This document shows, piece by piece, positions 1-9,561 of a stretch of DNA of 64,000 nucleotides. This DNA is from Gracilaria vermiculophylla (lineage: Eukaryota > Rhodophyta > Florideophyceae > Gracilariales > Gracilariaceae): contig JAHNZQ020000308.1 of NCBI GenBank assembly GCA_019155205.2, positions 3,615,373-3,679,372 on the forward strand, in the 5' to 3' direction. The position numbers were made by a program, and so were the translations under genes. Positions within the stretch are counted from its first letter, which is position 1. Each line of letters opens with the position of its first letter. Below the pieces are notes generated by a model that saw only the letters and a program-made list of their open reading frames with translations, was not told the origin of the DNA and ran no database searches.

Positions 1-45
1 TCGTGTCGACCCTATCAGAGGGCTCTCTCGCTGTGCCACCTCTCA

Positions 46-1083
46 TTGGGAGCAAGCTTGAACACCTTGGTGGTGCTTCCGCGACGCGGCTCGTGTCTGT
101 GCCACGTTCGTAGTTTGCACTACAATGGCGCCCACAAATATAAAGCAGAAGGACACAACGTGTTCAATATTGCTAGAAAACTCGGCCGTTCGCGTCATGT
201 TGTAGCATATTTTCTATCAAAGTCAGCAAAATATCGATTAAAACGTTCTACTGGACGCCCCAAACTTCTAAAAACAGCGGACGAGAGGCGTGTAAAGCGC
301 AAAATATCACGAGGAAGTGCGTTACGCACACAAATTGCAAAAGCGTGGCCTAAACAAGTCTCAAAATCAACAGTATGGAAAGCAATCAGGCAATTAAATT
401 TATATCGATTTGTGAAGATGAAGAAAACATTCGTTTTGCAGGACCATTATAAAGCAAATCGTGTTGCATGGTGTGCTCAGATGGTTTGCTGGGAAAATGA
501 ATGGAAAGACGTTATATTCTCAGATGAGAAGAAGTTCAACTTAGACGGACCAGATTGCTTTAAATATTATTGGCATGATCTGAGAAAAGAAAAGAAAACT
601 TTCACATCCAGGCATTCAAGTGGAGCTTCTGTTATGGTGTGTGCTGGAATCTCTAAGAAAGGTACACCTGATATTGCTTTTATTGAGGGTAACATGAATT
701 CGGAAGGTTATCAGAATGTTCTATACAACTACTTGTTACCATTTGCATATAGCTTGCATGGAAATGATTTTGTTTTTCAGCAAGATAACGCTGCGGTACA
801 CACTTCTAACTACATGAAAGATTGGTTCTCTGAGCTTGGCATGAATGTCATGCAGTGGCCAGCGCGATCGCCGGACCTAAACCCTATTGAAAACGTCTGG
901 GGTTTACTAGCAAGGATGGTTTATGGCCATGGCAGGCAGTTTAATACAGTTTTTGATTTAAAAACTTGTATTGAAAATTGCTGGAAAACTGTCAGTAGTT
1001 CAACTATAGGTTCTTATATAGATTCAATGCCAAAGCGTTGCATTAGTGTAATCCAGAAAAAAGGTGCAAAAATCAATTATTGA
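46..1083 (+). pseudogene. Tc1/mariner DD34E transposase, N-terminally truncated
   Basis: Cut-and-paste transposase. The frame is open over 345 codons but begins with TTG and has no early in-frame ATG. The first 30 or so residues do not look like transposase; family similarity starts at YKAEG (residue 32) in the first helix-turn-helix, which reads IARKLGRS. The catalytic triad is visible: D160 (IFSDEKK), D247 (QQDNAAVH) and E282 (DLNPIENVWG). There are 34 residues between the second D and the E, which defines the Tc1 DD34E class. The catalytic domain has no stops or frameshifts, so the copy is probably young. Without its N-terminus and left repeat it should not mobilise itself. Confidence 0.8.
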
Positions 1084-1260
1084 ACAAGAGATAATGACCG
1101 TTTGAAGTAAAGTGTCCTATCATTTTGAAACGATTTTTGAACTTAAACATTTTTCAAAAACTGGTTTGCATAGGCCTACAGTACTAAAATTGATGATTTG
1201 CATCAAAATGCCAGGTGTCGTATACTTTTGAAACAGACTATGTTTTTGAAACGCACTGTA
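136..1260 (+). mobile_element. 5'-truncated Tc1/mariner element
   Basis: The right end is intact: it finishes in CACTGTA at 1254-1260, the typical outer end of Tc1 inverted repeats, and the motif TTTTGAAAC recurs just inside it. No matching TACAGTG left end is visible, and homology to transposase begins abruptly near 136. The element therefore looks 5'-truncated, or rearranged with unrelated DNA upstream. Confidence 0.75.
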
Positions 1261-1495
1261 CGTCATTGACAACTGTATGTGTTTTTATGGTAGAAGTAAA
1301 CGTTGGTTACTCCTTTTACATTCAGTTTATAGAGTGGACCGATCATTATGCACCGCACCGTAATTAGAAAAGGAAAAAAAGTACAAACGGTAGGCAGGCG
1401 CAGGCACAAAAAAAAAAAAAAAAAAAAAAAACTGCAGCGTGTACACGTGACAGGCGGTGTAAAAACAAAAACAAAAACAAAAAAAGTGAAAAAAG
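1261..1495. other. Short AT-rich spacer with A-rich runs
   Basis: This lies between the transposon and the 3' end of the transporter gene. It holds an uninterrupted run of about 24 A at 1408-1431 and short A5C repeats at 1465-1488. They read as T-rich DNA on the transporter strand, consistent with its 3' untranslated region. No gene is seen. Confidence 0.5.
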
Positions 1496-2608
1496 TCAGT
1501 GCGCCTTGGGGCGGTGCGCGCGCTGCTTGGCGGCGGCCTCCCACGAGATGGCGGCGAAGACGAGGGCGAGCCCGAGCCACCTGCGGGCGCCCATGTGGTG
1601 GCTGTACAGGAAGATGGACAGCAGCACGGTGAACATCTTGCGCGTGGTGGTGATGGTGGTGACGACGAGGGCGCTGAAGTTGCGCACGGTGTAGAAGATG
1701 AAGTTCTGCCCCAGCGCGGACACGAGCGAGAACTGCATCACGTCCACCATGACGTGCGGGTGGCGCAGCACAAAGGCGGCGGCGCGCGCGCCGTCGCCCG
1801 TGGCGGCCAGCGCGGCGGCCAGCCACGCGGCGGCGCACACGTTCTGCCACAGCATGAGCTGGTGCGTGCCCGGGCGGTGGCGCGCCACGAGCCGCTCCTG
1901 CAGCGCGCCGGTGGCGCCGTCCATGAGCAGCGACGCCAGCAGCAGCGCCAGCCCCAGCGGCGACGCGGGCGGCGCGGCGGCGGCGCGGCGCGAGTTCCAC
2001 GAGAAGAGCGCCACGCCCAGCGAGATGAGCGCCACGCACGCGTACTCGCGCGGCGCGTAGCGGTGGCGGCGGATGAGGACGCCCATGAGCATGACCGGGA
2101 TCATCTTGCACGACTTGCCCAGCGCCTGCATCGGGTACGACATGTGGTTGAGCGCCGTGAACGAGAAGAGCATGGCGGACAGGTACGACAGCGCCACGAG
2201 CGCGTAGTCGGCCAGCGGGGCGGCGGCAGCGGCGGCGGCGGCGGCGGCGGCAAAGGCGCGGCGGTGGCGGTGGCGGTGGCGGGCGGTGCGCGGCGGCGGC
2301 TTGTCGGCCGGCTCGCGCTGCGGCGCGGCGGGGCGCGGGGCGGCGACGCGGCGCAGCGCCAGCACCAGCAGCGCGACGGCGGCGTTGGTGAGCGTCTGCA
2401 CGGCGACCAGGAAGGAGGAGTGCGTGAAGCGCTCCGCGCCGTACGCGGTGGAGTAGATGCGCTCCTGCAGCAGGCCGTAGCGCAGGTAGCACACGTAGAT
2501 TCCGAGCGCGCATATGAGCAGCTGCCACTCGCGGCGCAGCGGCTTGGGCGCGGCGCGCGCGCGCGGCTGCGCGCGCGGCGGCAGCGGCGGCAGCGAGGCG
2601 ACGGTCAT
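1496..2608 (-). CDS. SLC35B1/HUT1-like nucleotide-sugar transporter
   Basis: A 370-residue multi-pass membrane protein of the drug/metabolite transporter superfamily. It resembles SLC35B1 (yeast HUT1), an ER nucleotide-sugar or ATP/ADP carrier. Diagnostic stretches are YGLLQERI near residue 45, the QALGKSCKMIPVMLMG block in mid-protein, the DGATGALQE motif, SALGQNFIFYTV and the TTTRKMFTVLLS helix. The start at 2608 is the first Met giving family-like N-terminal spacing; the open frame runs on upstream only through low-complexity DNA. An alanine run and a basic HRHRHR loop between helices are insertions typical of this GC-extreme block. The C-terminus ends RPKAH, without a clear dilysine signal. 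Confidence 0.85.
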   Translation of the reverse strand: MTVASLPPLPPRAQPRARAAPKPLRREWQLLICALGIYVCYLRYGLLQERIYSTAYGAERFTHSSFLVAVQTLTNAAVALLVLALRRVAAPRPAAPQREPADKPPPRTARHRHRHRRAFAAAAAAAAAAAPLADYALVALSYLSAMLFSFTALNHMSYPMQALGKSCKMIPVMLMGVLIRRHRYAPREYACVALISLGVALFSWNSRRAAAAPPASPLGLALLLASLLMDGATGALQERLVARHRPGTHQLMLWQNVCAAAWLAAALAATGDGARAAAFVLRHPHVMVDVMQFSLVSALGQNFIFYTVRNFSALVVTTITTTRKMFTVLLSIFLYSHHMGARRWLGLALVFAAISWEAAAKQRAHRPKAH

Positions 2609-3195
2609 GGTACGCGGCGGCGGGCGGCGGCGGGCGGCGCTCGGCGGTGGCGGTGGTGGTGATGGAGGTGGTGGTGGTGGGGGAGGCGGTGGCGGTGGCA
2701 GTGGTGGGTGGTGGTGGTGGTGGTGGTGGTGGTGGTGGGGGAGACGGTGGCGGTGGGGAAGGGGCGCGAGGAGCGGGCGCGGTGGGACGGGGGATGTAAG
2801 CGCAGGGGCGCAGTGACAGGCGGGGCGGCGGCAACGGGCGCGCAGCCATTCAATCAACGTGAGGGCGCGGCGCTCGACACGCGGCGCCATTTTGACTGCG
2901 GGGCGCGGCGCGCGCTGGCGGCAGCAAGCGGGGCGCAAAGTAGAAAACAAATTTGGGTGCGCGCGCAGCGGCGGGCGTGCGCGGCGGCGCGGCGGCGCGG
3001 CGGCGCGGCGGCGCGGCGGCGCGGCGGCGCGGCGGCGCGGCGGCGCGGCGCGCCGTTGCGCCAGCCGCTGTGCGCAACGGCCTGGCGGCGGCGGCGCGCC
3101 GCTTTGCAGCGCCGAGGGCTGCGCGCGTGCACGCGCCGCCGTACATTTACATACATCGTCTCTAATGGTACACGCGAGGCGCTGCGCGCGCCGCG
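2609..3195. other. Intergenic low-complexity region
   Basis: This lies upstream of the transporter and downstream of the next minus-strand gene. It contains a GTGGTG-type repeat at about 2700-2740 and a GCGGCGCG octamer array at about 2983-3052. Long frames cross it on both strands, but their low complexity argues against coding. It presumably includes the transporter promoter. Confidence 0.5.
2983..3052. repeat. GCGGCGCG octamer tandem array
   Basis: About eight near-perfect copies of an 8-bp GC-only unit. The unit length is not a multiple of three, so a coding role is unlikely. Confidence 0.8.
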
Positions 3196-3472
3196 CTACC
3201 GCAGCTTGGCCAGCGTCTTGCGGATCGGGCACTGCAGCCGCGGCGTGCGCGCGTGCGCGCGCGCCTCGCGCCGCCACAGCGGCGCGCCGCGCCGCTGCTG
3301 GCCGCCGCCGTCGCCCACCACCTGCGCGCACAGCGCGCGGAAGCGCTGCACCGCGTCGCACCACCGGCGCGCCGGCAGCCGCCGCCCGATCTCCTCCCTC
3401 TGCCGCTCCGGCGCCACGCGCGTGAACACGTCCGCCACCGTGCAGTCCTCCCCGTAGCGCCACAGCCGCGCC

Positions 3473-3504
<32 letters not shown>

Positions 3505-3795
3505 TCCGTCGCCGCCTCCCGCACCGCCTCCCCCACCGCCGCCGCAGCCGCCGCCGCAGCAGCCGCCGCCGCAGCAGCCGCCGTCGCACGCCGAGCGCGC
3601 CGCCGCGTCCACGCTGCGCGCGCGCACCATGCGCTGCGCGCCGCCGCACGGCGCCGCGCGCCGCGCGCCGCTGCGCGGCGCCTCGTCCAGCATGCGCATC
3701 ACCACGTCCACCCCGTCCTCGCCGCCGTCCTCGTCGTCGCTCAGCGAGCCCAGCAGCCGCTCGGGCAGCAGCGCGTCGCCGCGCGGCGCGCCCAT
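3196..3795 (-). CDS. Unknown protein, acidic N-terminus and Gly/Cys-rich linker
   Basis: A 199-residue protein I do not recognise. In order: a short basic start; an acidic patch (SDDEDGGEDGVDVVMRMLDEAP, residues about 20-40); a glycine-rich stretch with repeated GGCCGG; then a predicted helical C-terminal half from LWRYGEDCTVADVF onward, ending CPIRKTLAKLR. Only the acidic patch and the C-terminal half look complex enough to be conserved. An alternative upstream Met at 3843 adds 16 residues. It is divergent to the dehydrogenase at 4243. Low-complexity composition makes gene status uncertain, but the C-terminal part reads as protein. Confidence 0.5.
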
Positions 3796-4242
3796 GGCCG
3801 CGCGCCGCGCCGCACGCCTGCGCGAGCCGCACAAGCTCCTCATGCGCCGCGCCCGCGAGTGCCGAGCCGCGCCGCGCCCCAGCCGCGGCGCGCGCGCCGC
3901 GCGCCGCCGCGCCGCCGCGCGCTCAAAAGCGCCGCGCCGCGCCGCGCCGCGCCGCGCCGCGCGCCCAACGGACGGCGCGCAACGGCTGCGTGCCGCCCGC
4001 CGCCGCGCACCGCGAAGCATGCGCGCGCAGTCGAAATTTGGGCGTGCTCCGCGCGTGCGCGCGCGCCGCGCAGTTTCTCTGCTGCGCGCGCGCACGCCCG
4101 CGCCGCGCCCAATCGGCGCGCGCGCCGCCGCGCCGCCGCGCTGCCGCCCGTTACAGCGCTGTCGGCGCGCGCGCCCCCCCCCCTCCCCCGCTGCCGCCCT
4201 GCGCCCGCCGCCGCCGCAACGGCGTCGCGCACCGCCGTGGCG
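3796..4242. promoter_or_regulatory. Divergent intergenic region, GC-extreme
   Basis: About 450 bp between the starts of the minus-strand unknown gene and the plus-strand dehydrogenase, so it probably carries both promoters. It is dominated by CGCGCCG-type repeats. No TATA box or other specific site is convincing. Confidence 0.4.
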
Positions 4243-4335
4243 ATGGCGATGGCGATGGCGATGGCGGTGGCGATGGCGATGGCGGTGGCGATGGCGATGG
4301 CGGTGGCGATGGCGGTGGCGATGGCGGTGGCGATC
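4243..4335 (+). repeat. GCGATG/GCGGTG hexanucleotide repeat in coding sequence
   Basis: A hexamer array encoding Met-Ala and Val-Ala pairs at the dehydrogenase N-terminus. Length variation would keep the frame and supply alternative start codons. Confidence 0.8.
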
Positions 4336-5244
4336 GCGGCGGCGGTGGCGCCGGCGGCGGCGACGGCGTGGCGCAGCAGCGGCGTGGTGGCGCGCGCGGC
4401 GGCGCTGGCGGCGGGCGCGGCGGCGGGCGCGGGCGCGGCGCGCGCGCTGCGGCGGCGGCGCGTGGCGCGCGCCGTGGCGGCGCTGCGCGGCAAGCACGTG
4501 TGGGTGGTGGGCGCGTCGCGCGGCATGGGGCGCGCCACGGCCGAGCGGCTGGGCGCGGCCGGCGCCACGCTGACGCTGTCGGCGCGCTCGGCGCCCGCGC
4601 TGCGCGCGCTGGCGCGCCGCCTGCCGCCGGCCGCGCGCGCCGCCGTGCTGCCGCTGGACGTGACGGACGCCGCCGCCGTGGCCGCCGCCGCGCGCCGCGT
4701 GCTGGCCGCCGCGCCGCCCGTCGACGTGGTGCTGGCGTGCGCCGGCGTCAACCACGCCAACCGCCCGTTCGCCGCGCTGCCGCCCGCCGCCATCGACGCC
4801 GTGCTGGACACCAACGTGCGCGCCGTCGCCCACCTGTTCGCGCGCCTGCTCCCCGCGCTGCGCCGCCGCGGCGCCGTGCTGTGCGCCGTCTCGTCGCTCG
4901 CCGCGTACCGCGGCGTCGCCGGCGCCTCCGTCTACGCCGCCAGCAAGGCCGCCCTCACCGCCCTGTGCCAGGCGCTCGCCATCGAGCTGTACGCCTCCAA
5001 CGTGCGCGTCGTGTGCGTCCACCCCGGCTTTGTGGCCACCCCCGCCATCGCCGGCCTCAACCACCCCACCCCCTTCCTGCTCACCGAGCGCCAGGCCGCC
5101 GAGCACATTGTGGAGGCCATTGCCATGGAGTACGCGCACTACGGCTTCCCGTGGGTCATGGAGCACGTCGTGCTCAACCTGTCGCTGTGCCTTCCCACCC
5201 CCATCTACAACTTTGTCATGTCCAAGTTCACCGTATACGGATGA
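4243..5244 (+). CDS. Short-chain dehydrogenase/reductase (SDR)
   Basis: A 333-residue NAD(P)-dependent oxidoreductase of unknown substrate. The Rossmann cofactor motif reads GASRGMG near residue 90. The usual NNAG becomes CAGVN, and the catalytic Ser-Tyr-Lys set is seen in VSSLAAYRG and YAASKAA (Tyr about 230, Lys about 234). A C-terminal hydrophobic segment (VVLNLSLCLPTPIYNF) may anchor it to a membrane. Overall shape recalls membrane SDRs such as 3-ketodihydrosphingosine reductase, but I cannot assign that. The N-terminus is an Ala/Met/Val repeat encoded by GCGATG/GCGGTG hexamers, so any of several in-frame ATGs could be the start. Convergent with the next gene. Confidence 0.8.
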   Translation: MAMAMAMAVAMAMAVAMAMAVAMAVAMAVAIAAAVAPAAATAWRSSGVVARAAALAAGAAAGAGAARALRRRRVARAVAALRGKHVWVVGASRGMGRATAERLGAAGATLTLSARSAPALRALARRLPPAARAAVLPLDVTDAAAVAAAARRVLAAAPPVDVVLACAGVNHANRPFAALPPAAIDAVLDTNVRAVAHLFARLLPALRRRGAVLCAVSSLAAYRGVAGASVYAASKAALTALCQALAIELYASNVRVVCVHPGFVATPAIAGLNHPTPFLLTERQAAEHIVEAIAMEYAHYGFPWVMEHVVLNLSLCLPTPIYNFVMSKFTVYG

Positions 5245-5281
5245 GCGCGCACAGTAAACCCACACACACACAACGTCATTG

Positions 5282-5325
<44 letters not shown>

Positions 5326-5620
5326 GCTGCCGCAGCCGCTGCCGCAGCCGCTGCGTCTACCAACCTCAACACGTGCGCAGCCGCCGCCGCGCACACTGCC
5401 GTCTGCGTTGCTCCGTTAGCTCCGTTGCTCCGCCGCTCCGCCGCTCCGCCGTGGCGCGCGCGCGCGCTGCGCGCACCAACAACGCAAAAGGCGCACACAC
5501 GCGTGAGTGCATGTTTGTTTTACTCGCGAGGCACGTCGCGCCGCGCGCGGTGCGACTGTACAGAGAGGGCGCCGCAACAAGCGGCGCGCCGCTGACGGCA
5601 GCGCTCTGCGGCTGCCGCGC
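5245..5620. other. Convergent 3' spacer with GCT repeat
   Basis: It separates the 3' ends of the dehydrogenase and the PC synthase. It contains an interrupted GCT/GCC trinucleotide microsatellite at about 5281-5350. No gene is seen. Confidence 0.5.
5281..5325. repeat. GCT trinucleotide microsatellite
   Basis: About 13 consecutive GCT units after one GTT interruption, in the spacer between two convergent genes. Confidence 0.85.
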
Positions 5621-6490
5621 TCACGCGCGCGCTTTCCGTCGGCGCGCGTCCAGCACGATGGAGAGCGCAAAGTAGTACACCACGTACACAAACGACACGT
5701 ACAGCGCCGGCCTGACGTAGCGCGAGTCGGGCGCCATGGTCGGCACCATCATGAGCGCCGCCCACACGTACGCGCCCGCGTGGTTGACGTAGTGCAGCTG
5801 CTTGGTGCGCGTCGGGTAGATAAAGTGCAGCGGCACAAACGACAGCACGGCGCAGCTGAAGATGAGCAGCAGCGACACGGCGCTGGGCGGCTGCAGGTAG
5901 TACAGGTAGAACACGACAATGTTCCAGTAGCTCGGAAAGCCCACAAAGGCGTCGGCCGTCTTGGCCACCGTCTGGCAAAACTGGTACGCCGACGCCAGCA
6001 GGATGGCCACGGCGGCGGCGTACTGCGCCGCCACGCCGTGCACCATCTCGAACACGACGATGGCCAGCGCGGGCAGCACGGAGAACGTCTGGAAGTCGAT
6101 GATGTTGTCCAGCATGGCGCCGTCGTACGTGGGCACCACGTTCTTGATGTCGACGGCCCTCGCAAAGGTGCCGTCCACGGCGTCGATGAAAATGGCCAGC
6201 CAGTTGAGCTTGGCGAACAGGTTGAAGTCGGCGCGGCCGAAAATGGCGTGCAGCAGCGAGAACATGTTGACCAGCAGCCCCGACGCCGTGAGCAGGTGCA
6301 CCATCCACGCGGCCACCACCTGGTACCACGGGAACGCGCGCGCGGGGCGGCGGCGCGGCGTGGCGCCCGGCTCGGCGCTCAGCTCGGCGCTCTGCTGCGC
6401 GCTCATCTCGGCGGCGGACGCGCCCGTCTTCTCCGACGTGGCCGTGGAGGAGGCGTCCGACTTGCCGATCGTGCGGCTGCGCAGCTCCAT
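5621..6490 (-). CDS. Phosphatidylcholine synthase, bacterial Pcs type
   Basis: A 289-residue integral membrane CDP-alcohol phosphatidyltransferase. The family joins CDP-diacylglycerol to an alcohol; the Pcs branch uses choline to make phosphatidylcholine in one step. The catalytic block begins near residue 102 as DAVDGTFAR and continues PTYDGAMLDNIID. It has the DG..AR and G...D...D residues, but 12 residues between AR and G instead of 8. From memory that longer spacing is characteristic of bacterial Pcs. A soluble Ser/Thr-rich N-terminus of about 50 residues is followed by roughly eight hydrophobic helices. The start at 6490 was chosen because upstream codons are only proline and arginine repeats. 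Choline specificity is inferred from similarity alone. Confidence 0.75.
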   Translation of the reverse strand: MELRSRTIGKSDASSTATSEKTGASAAEMSAQQSAELSAEPGATPRRRPARAFPWYQVVAAWMVHLLTASGLLVNMFSLLHAIFGRADFNLFAKLNWLAIFIDAVDGTFARAVDIKNVVPTYDGAMLDNIIDFQTFSVLPALAIVVFEMVHGVAAQYAAAVAILLASAYQFCQTVAKTADAFVGFPSYWNIVVFYLYYLQPPSAVSLLLIFSCAVLSFVPLHFIYPTRTKQLHYVNHAGAYVWAALMMVPTMAPDSRYVRPALYVSFVYVVYYFALSIVLDARRRKARA

Positions 6491-7228
6491 AGCCGGCGGC
6501 GGCGGCGGCGGCGGCGGCGGCAGTGCGGCGGCGGGCGCGGGCGGGCGCGGGCGGGCACGCGGCGGCGGCCACGGGCGCGCGGACGGGCGCAGGGCGCGGC
6601 GGCGGCGGCGGCGGCGGCGGCGGGCGGGCGGGCGGCGCCGAGGTGGGGCGCGCGCGGGGGCGATCCGGGCAGCGGCCGGCGCGGCTGGCGGGGCTGGCGG
6701 CACTGGCGGCGCTGGCGGGCTGGCTGGCCGGCTGACGACCGCGCCGAAGGTGGCGGAGATGATTCGCGCTGCAAGCGCCGTCGCACGCGCGCGCGCGCGC
6801 GCGCCGCGCCCCCCCGCGCCCCTCCATAACTAAAAGCGCACCGACCGTCGGCGCACGGCACGGCGGCGCGCGCGGCGCTGTGCTCGCGCGGCGTGGACAC
6901 GTGGCCAGCGGCGGCGGCCGTGTACTGTGCGCGCGCCGCGTTGTGTGCGCGACATACAGGATTAACGGCGACGTCGCTGGCGCGGCGGGGACGGACGGGG
7001 GGCGCTGTATGACTCGGGCGCGGCAGTTAATGCGAGTGCGGTGTTAGCCGCGCGCCGCCGTGGCGCCTTGTTTGAGCGCCCGCCGTCCGCCGGTAACAAG
7101 GTGTAGAGTACAAGCGCCAAAAGTTCATGGCGCACGCACCACGCCCATCGTCCATGACAAACTTCATTCGTCTCCTTCCCTCTTTTACGGAAAAACACAC
7201 ACACACACACACACACACTCAGCGCGCC
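6491..7228. other. Intergenic GC-rich region with CA repeat
   Basis: It separates two minus-strand genes and probably holds the PC synthase promoter. It shows GC-only low complexity near 6500-6720, a GCGCGC run near 6785-6805 and a CA dinucleotide repeat at about 7195-7218. Long frames crossing it are compositional artefacts. Confidence 0.45.
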
Positions 7229-7833
7229 TCACGCTTCGGCGCCCGACGCCGCCTTGGCGCGCCGAAGCGCGTCCACGCTCAGCGCCCTGCGCTCGCGCGC
7301 GCCCTCGCTGCCGTCCGACACGGACGAGAACGACGACGGCGGCGGCGAGCGCGTGCCGCGCCCCACAAACGCGTTGAGCAGCCGCACGGCCTCCTTCTTC
7401 TCGGCCAGCAGCGCCGCGTACTCCTGGTCCATGCGCGCAATCGTGTGGCGCAGCGCCGCCTCCTTGGCGTCGAACTGCGCCAGCGCCGAGCGCACAATGC
7501 TCTCCACGGCGGGCACGGCGTGGCGGCACGCCGCCGTCTGCTGCTCCAGCTCGCGCGCGCGGCGCCGCGCGCGCGACGCGCGCACGCGCTCCAGCTCCAG
7601 CTCGCGCTCCAGCGCGCCGGCGCGCTGCTGCGCCGCCGCCAGCTCGGCGCGCGACGCGCGCGCCGCCGCGTGGTCCGGCAGCGAGTCGCGCCGGCGGTAG
7701 CGCGCCGTCACGCGGCGCGCCGCCGCCGAGAACGAGTTGCGCTGGCGCGGCAGGTAGTCGGCGGCCGCCAGGTGCTCGAAGCGGTCCGCGGCGCCGCTGT
7801 TGGCGCGCGGGCGCCGCCGCATGCCGTCCGCGC

Positions 7834-7864
<31 letters not shown>

Positions 7865-8350
7865 CGTTGGCAGCGCCGACGACGGCGACGACGACGACGG
7901 CGCAAAGTCGCGCGTGCGGCGGCGCATGCTGGCCGGCAGGCTGAACACGCGGCGCGCGCGCTGCAGCAGCGAGTCGGAGCGCTTGAGCGTGGCGTGGCGC
8001 TGCACGCTCTCGCGCGGGGGGGTGGAGTGCAGCGAGTGCGTGCGCTGCGCGGCGGCGGGGCGCAGGTTGGTGTGCGGCGGCGGCAGCGACAGCGACGGCG
8101 TGAGCGCGTTGCGGCGGTCGGTGGACGAGTGCGAGTGGCGCAGGGCGACGGAGGAGTAGGACACGTCGCGCGCGGTGGGGTTGTCGGAGAGCGACGTGGG
8201 GCGGCGCGCGGCGGAGGCCCAGCGCGTGACCGTGGGGTACGCGGGCTGGTCTGGCGACGACGGCTGCGAGTTGATTCTGCGACGCATGGGGAGGGCGGAT
8301 GGGATCGGGCGGCGCTGACGATGCACGGACGCCGACGAGGTGAACTTCAT
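7229..8350 (-). CDS. Ser/Arg-rich coiled-coil protein of unknown function
   Basis: A 373-residue protein I do not recognise. The first 200 residues are Ser/Pro/Arg-rich and likely disordered, with several R-x-x-S sites that could be phosphorylated (inference). A proline run (PTSPPPPP) follows near 190. Residues about 230-330 form a predicted coiled coil (ELAAAQQRAGALERELELER, then a segment rich in E, K, A and L ending AEKKEAVRLLNAFVG). The tail is again Ser-rich. The layout suggests a cytoskeletal or scaffold protein, but that is inference. The start at 8350 opens with MKFTSSAS; upstream codons are low-complexity. Confidence 0.6.
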
Positions 8351-8811
8351 GCGGGGGGGGGGGGTGCGCGGGCGCGAGCGCGGCACCGGCTTATGACGGG
8401 GCGCGCGGGAGGGAGGGGGGCGACGGTGGGACAGGGTGGCACTGGCGCGAGGTGGCGCTGGCGCGAGGTGGCGCGCGGCGCTGTGCATGGCGGGGAAAGA
8501 CTTGAGAGCGTTGACAAACGGCACCAAACGGCGGGACGGCGCGCGGTGCGTTGGGGTGTGCGCGCCACGTATCCAGACGGCGACACACCGGCGGCGCGAC
8601 GCGGCGGCGACATGCCGCCCGTACGCGCGCGCCGCGGCGCAGTGCTCGCGCTGATCTGGCGCGCTGCCATTGGCGGCGCCGCATCTGCTCGCCGCAGCGC
8701 CAGCGCGCCCAGCCTCGCGGCCGCGGCGCAGGAGGCGGCAGTCGAAGGCGCGGCCGCCGCGACACGCTGGCGGCGGCGGCGGCAGCGGCAGCGGCGGCGG
8801 CGGCAGCGGCA

Positions 8812-8875
<64 letters not shown>

Positions 8876-9041
8876 CGCCGTCTCGAGCGCGGCGCGCGCG
8901 CACTCGAGAGACGCGCGCCACGCTGGCAGCGCGCGGCCGCGTGGACACGTGCGCCGGTGCGCGCGCGCGCGGCGGGCGCGGCGCCGTTGGGCGCGGCGCG
9001 GCGCGGCGCGGCACGGCGGGAGGCGGCGCGGCGGCGGCGCC
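8351..9041. promoter_or_regulatory. Divergent intergenic region
   Basis: It lies between the start of the coiled-coil gene (minus) and that of the small secreted protein (plus), and should hold both promoters. It contains a run of 12 G at about 8354-8365 and a long GGC/GGCAGC trinucleotide region at about 8770-8870. No specific site is convincing. Confidence 0.4.
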
Positions 9042-9505
9042 ATGGCTCGCGCCGTCGCCGTCTCCGTCGCGCTGCTGGCGGCGGCGCTGGCGGCGTGCGC
9101 GTGCGCGGCGCTGGGGCGCCTGGACACGCGCACCAGCCACCAGCTGTGGCGCCGCCTGCGCGCCGCGCGCCAGCGCTGCGCGCGCGCCACGCGCACCTGC
9201 GCCCTGCCGCGCGTCGCGCGCGACACGCACAACTGCGAGCTGCGCTGCGTCAGCGCCGAGTGCTACGCGAGCGTGTACGCGCACCAGCCGGTAAGCCGCG
9301 CCCCCCCCCCCCCCCCCCCCGCCGCCGCGTCGCGCCCCCCGTTGCCGCCCTGCTCACTCGCCCGCCCCCGCGCCCCGCCCCCCGCGCCCAGCTCGAGGAG
9401 GGCGAAATCGACTACGCGCGCATGCGCGCCTTTGTCAAGTGTGCGCACAACGCTCTGCTGCGCTCGCTCAAGCGCACCCGCGCCGCCGCACCGCCCTCGC
9501 AGTGA
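9042..9505 (+). CDS. Small secreted Cys-motif protein (DUF4787-like), two exons
   Basis: Spliced from exons 9042-9290 and 9392-9505 to give 120 residues. The intron starts GTAAGC, ends CCAG and falls exactly between codons. Residues 1-25 are a hydrophobic signal peptide ending in CAALG. The mature part has the pattern CELRCVSAECYASVY followed, across the junction, by PLEEGEIDY and a final conserved Cys (FVKCAHNALL). I recall this C-x3-C-x3-C-Y plus LEEGE pattern from small plant and animal proteins classed as DUF4787. Function is unknown. The exon junction restores the conserved motif, which supports the splice model. An AATAAA at 9711-9716 could end this transcript and would place it antisense to the neighbour. 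Confidence 0.75.
9291..9391 (+). other. Intron, 101 nt
   Basis: GTAAGC donor at 9291, acceptor CAG ending at 9391, phase 0. It begins with a run of about 20 C at 9301-9320 and is pyrimidine-rich throughout. Confidence 0.8.
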
Positions 9506-9561
9506 CTTCCCCGCTCGCCACCACCTCTGCGCTCCCGCCCGCGCCCGCGTCTGTTCCACGC

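Noticed and set aside
1263..5675. Many very long overlapping frames on both strands in the GC-extreme block (up to more than 700 codons)
   Set aside because: They are shadows: A/T-poor DNA rarely makes stop codons, and their translations are Arg/Ala/Gly/Pro repeats. Only frames with complex conserved motifs were kept.
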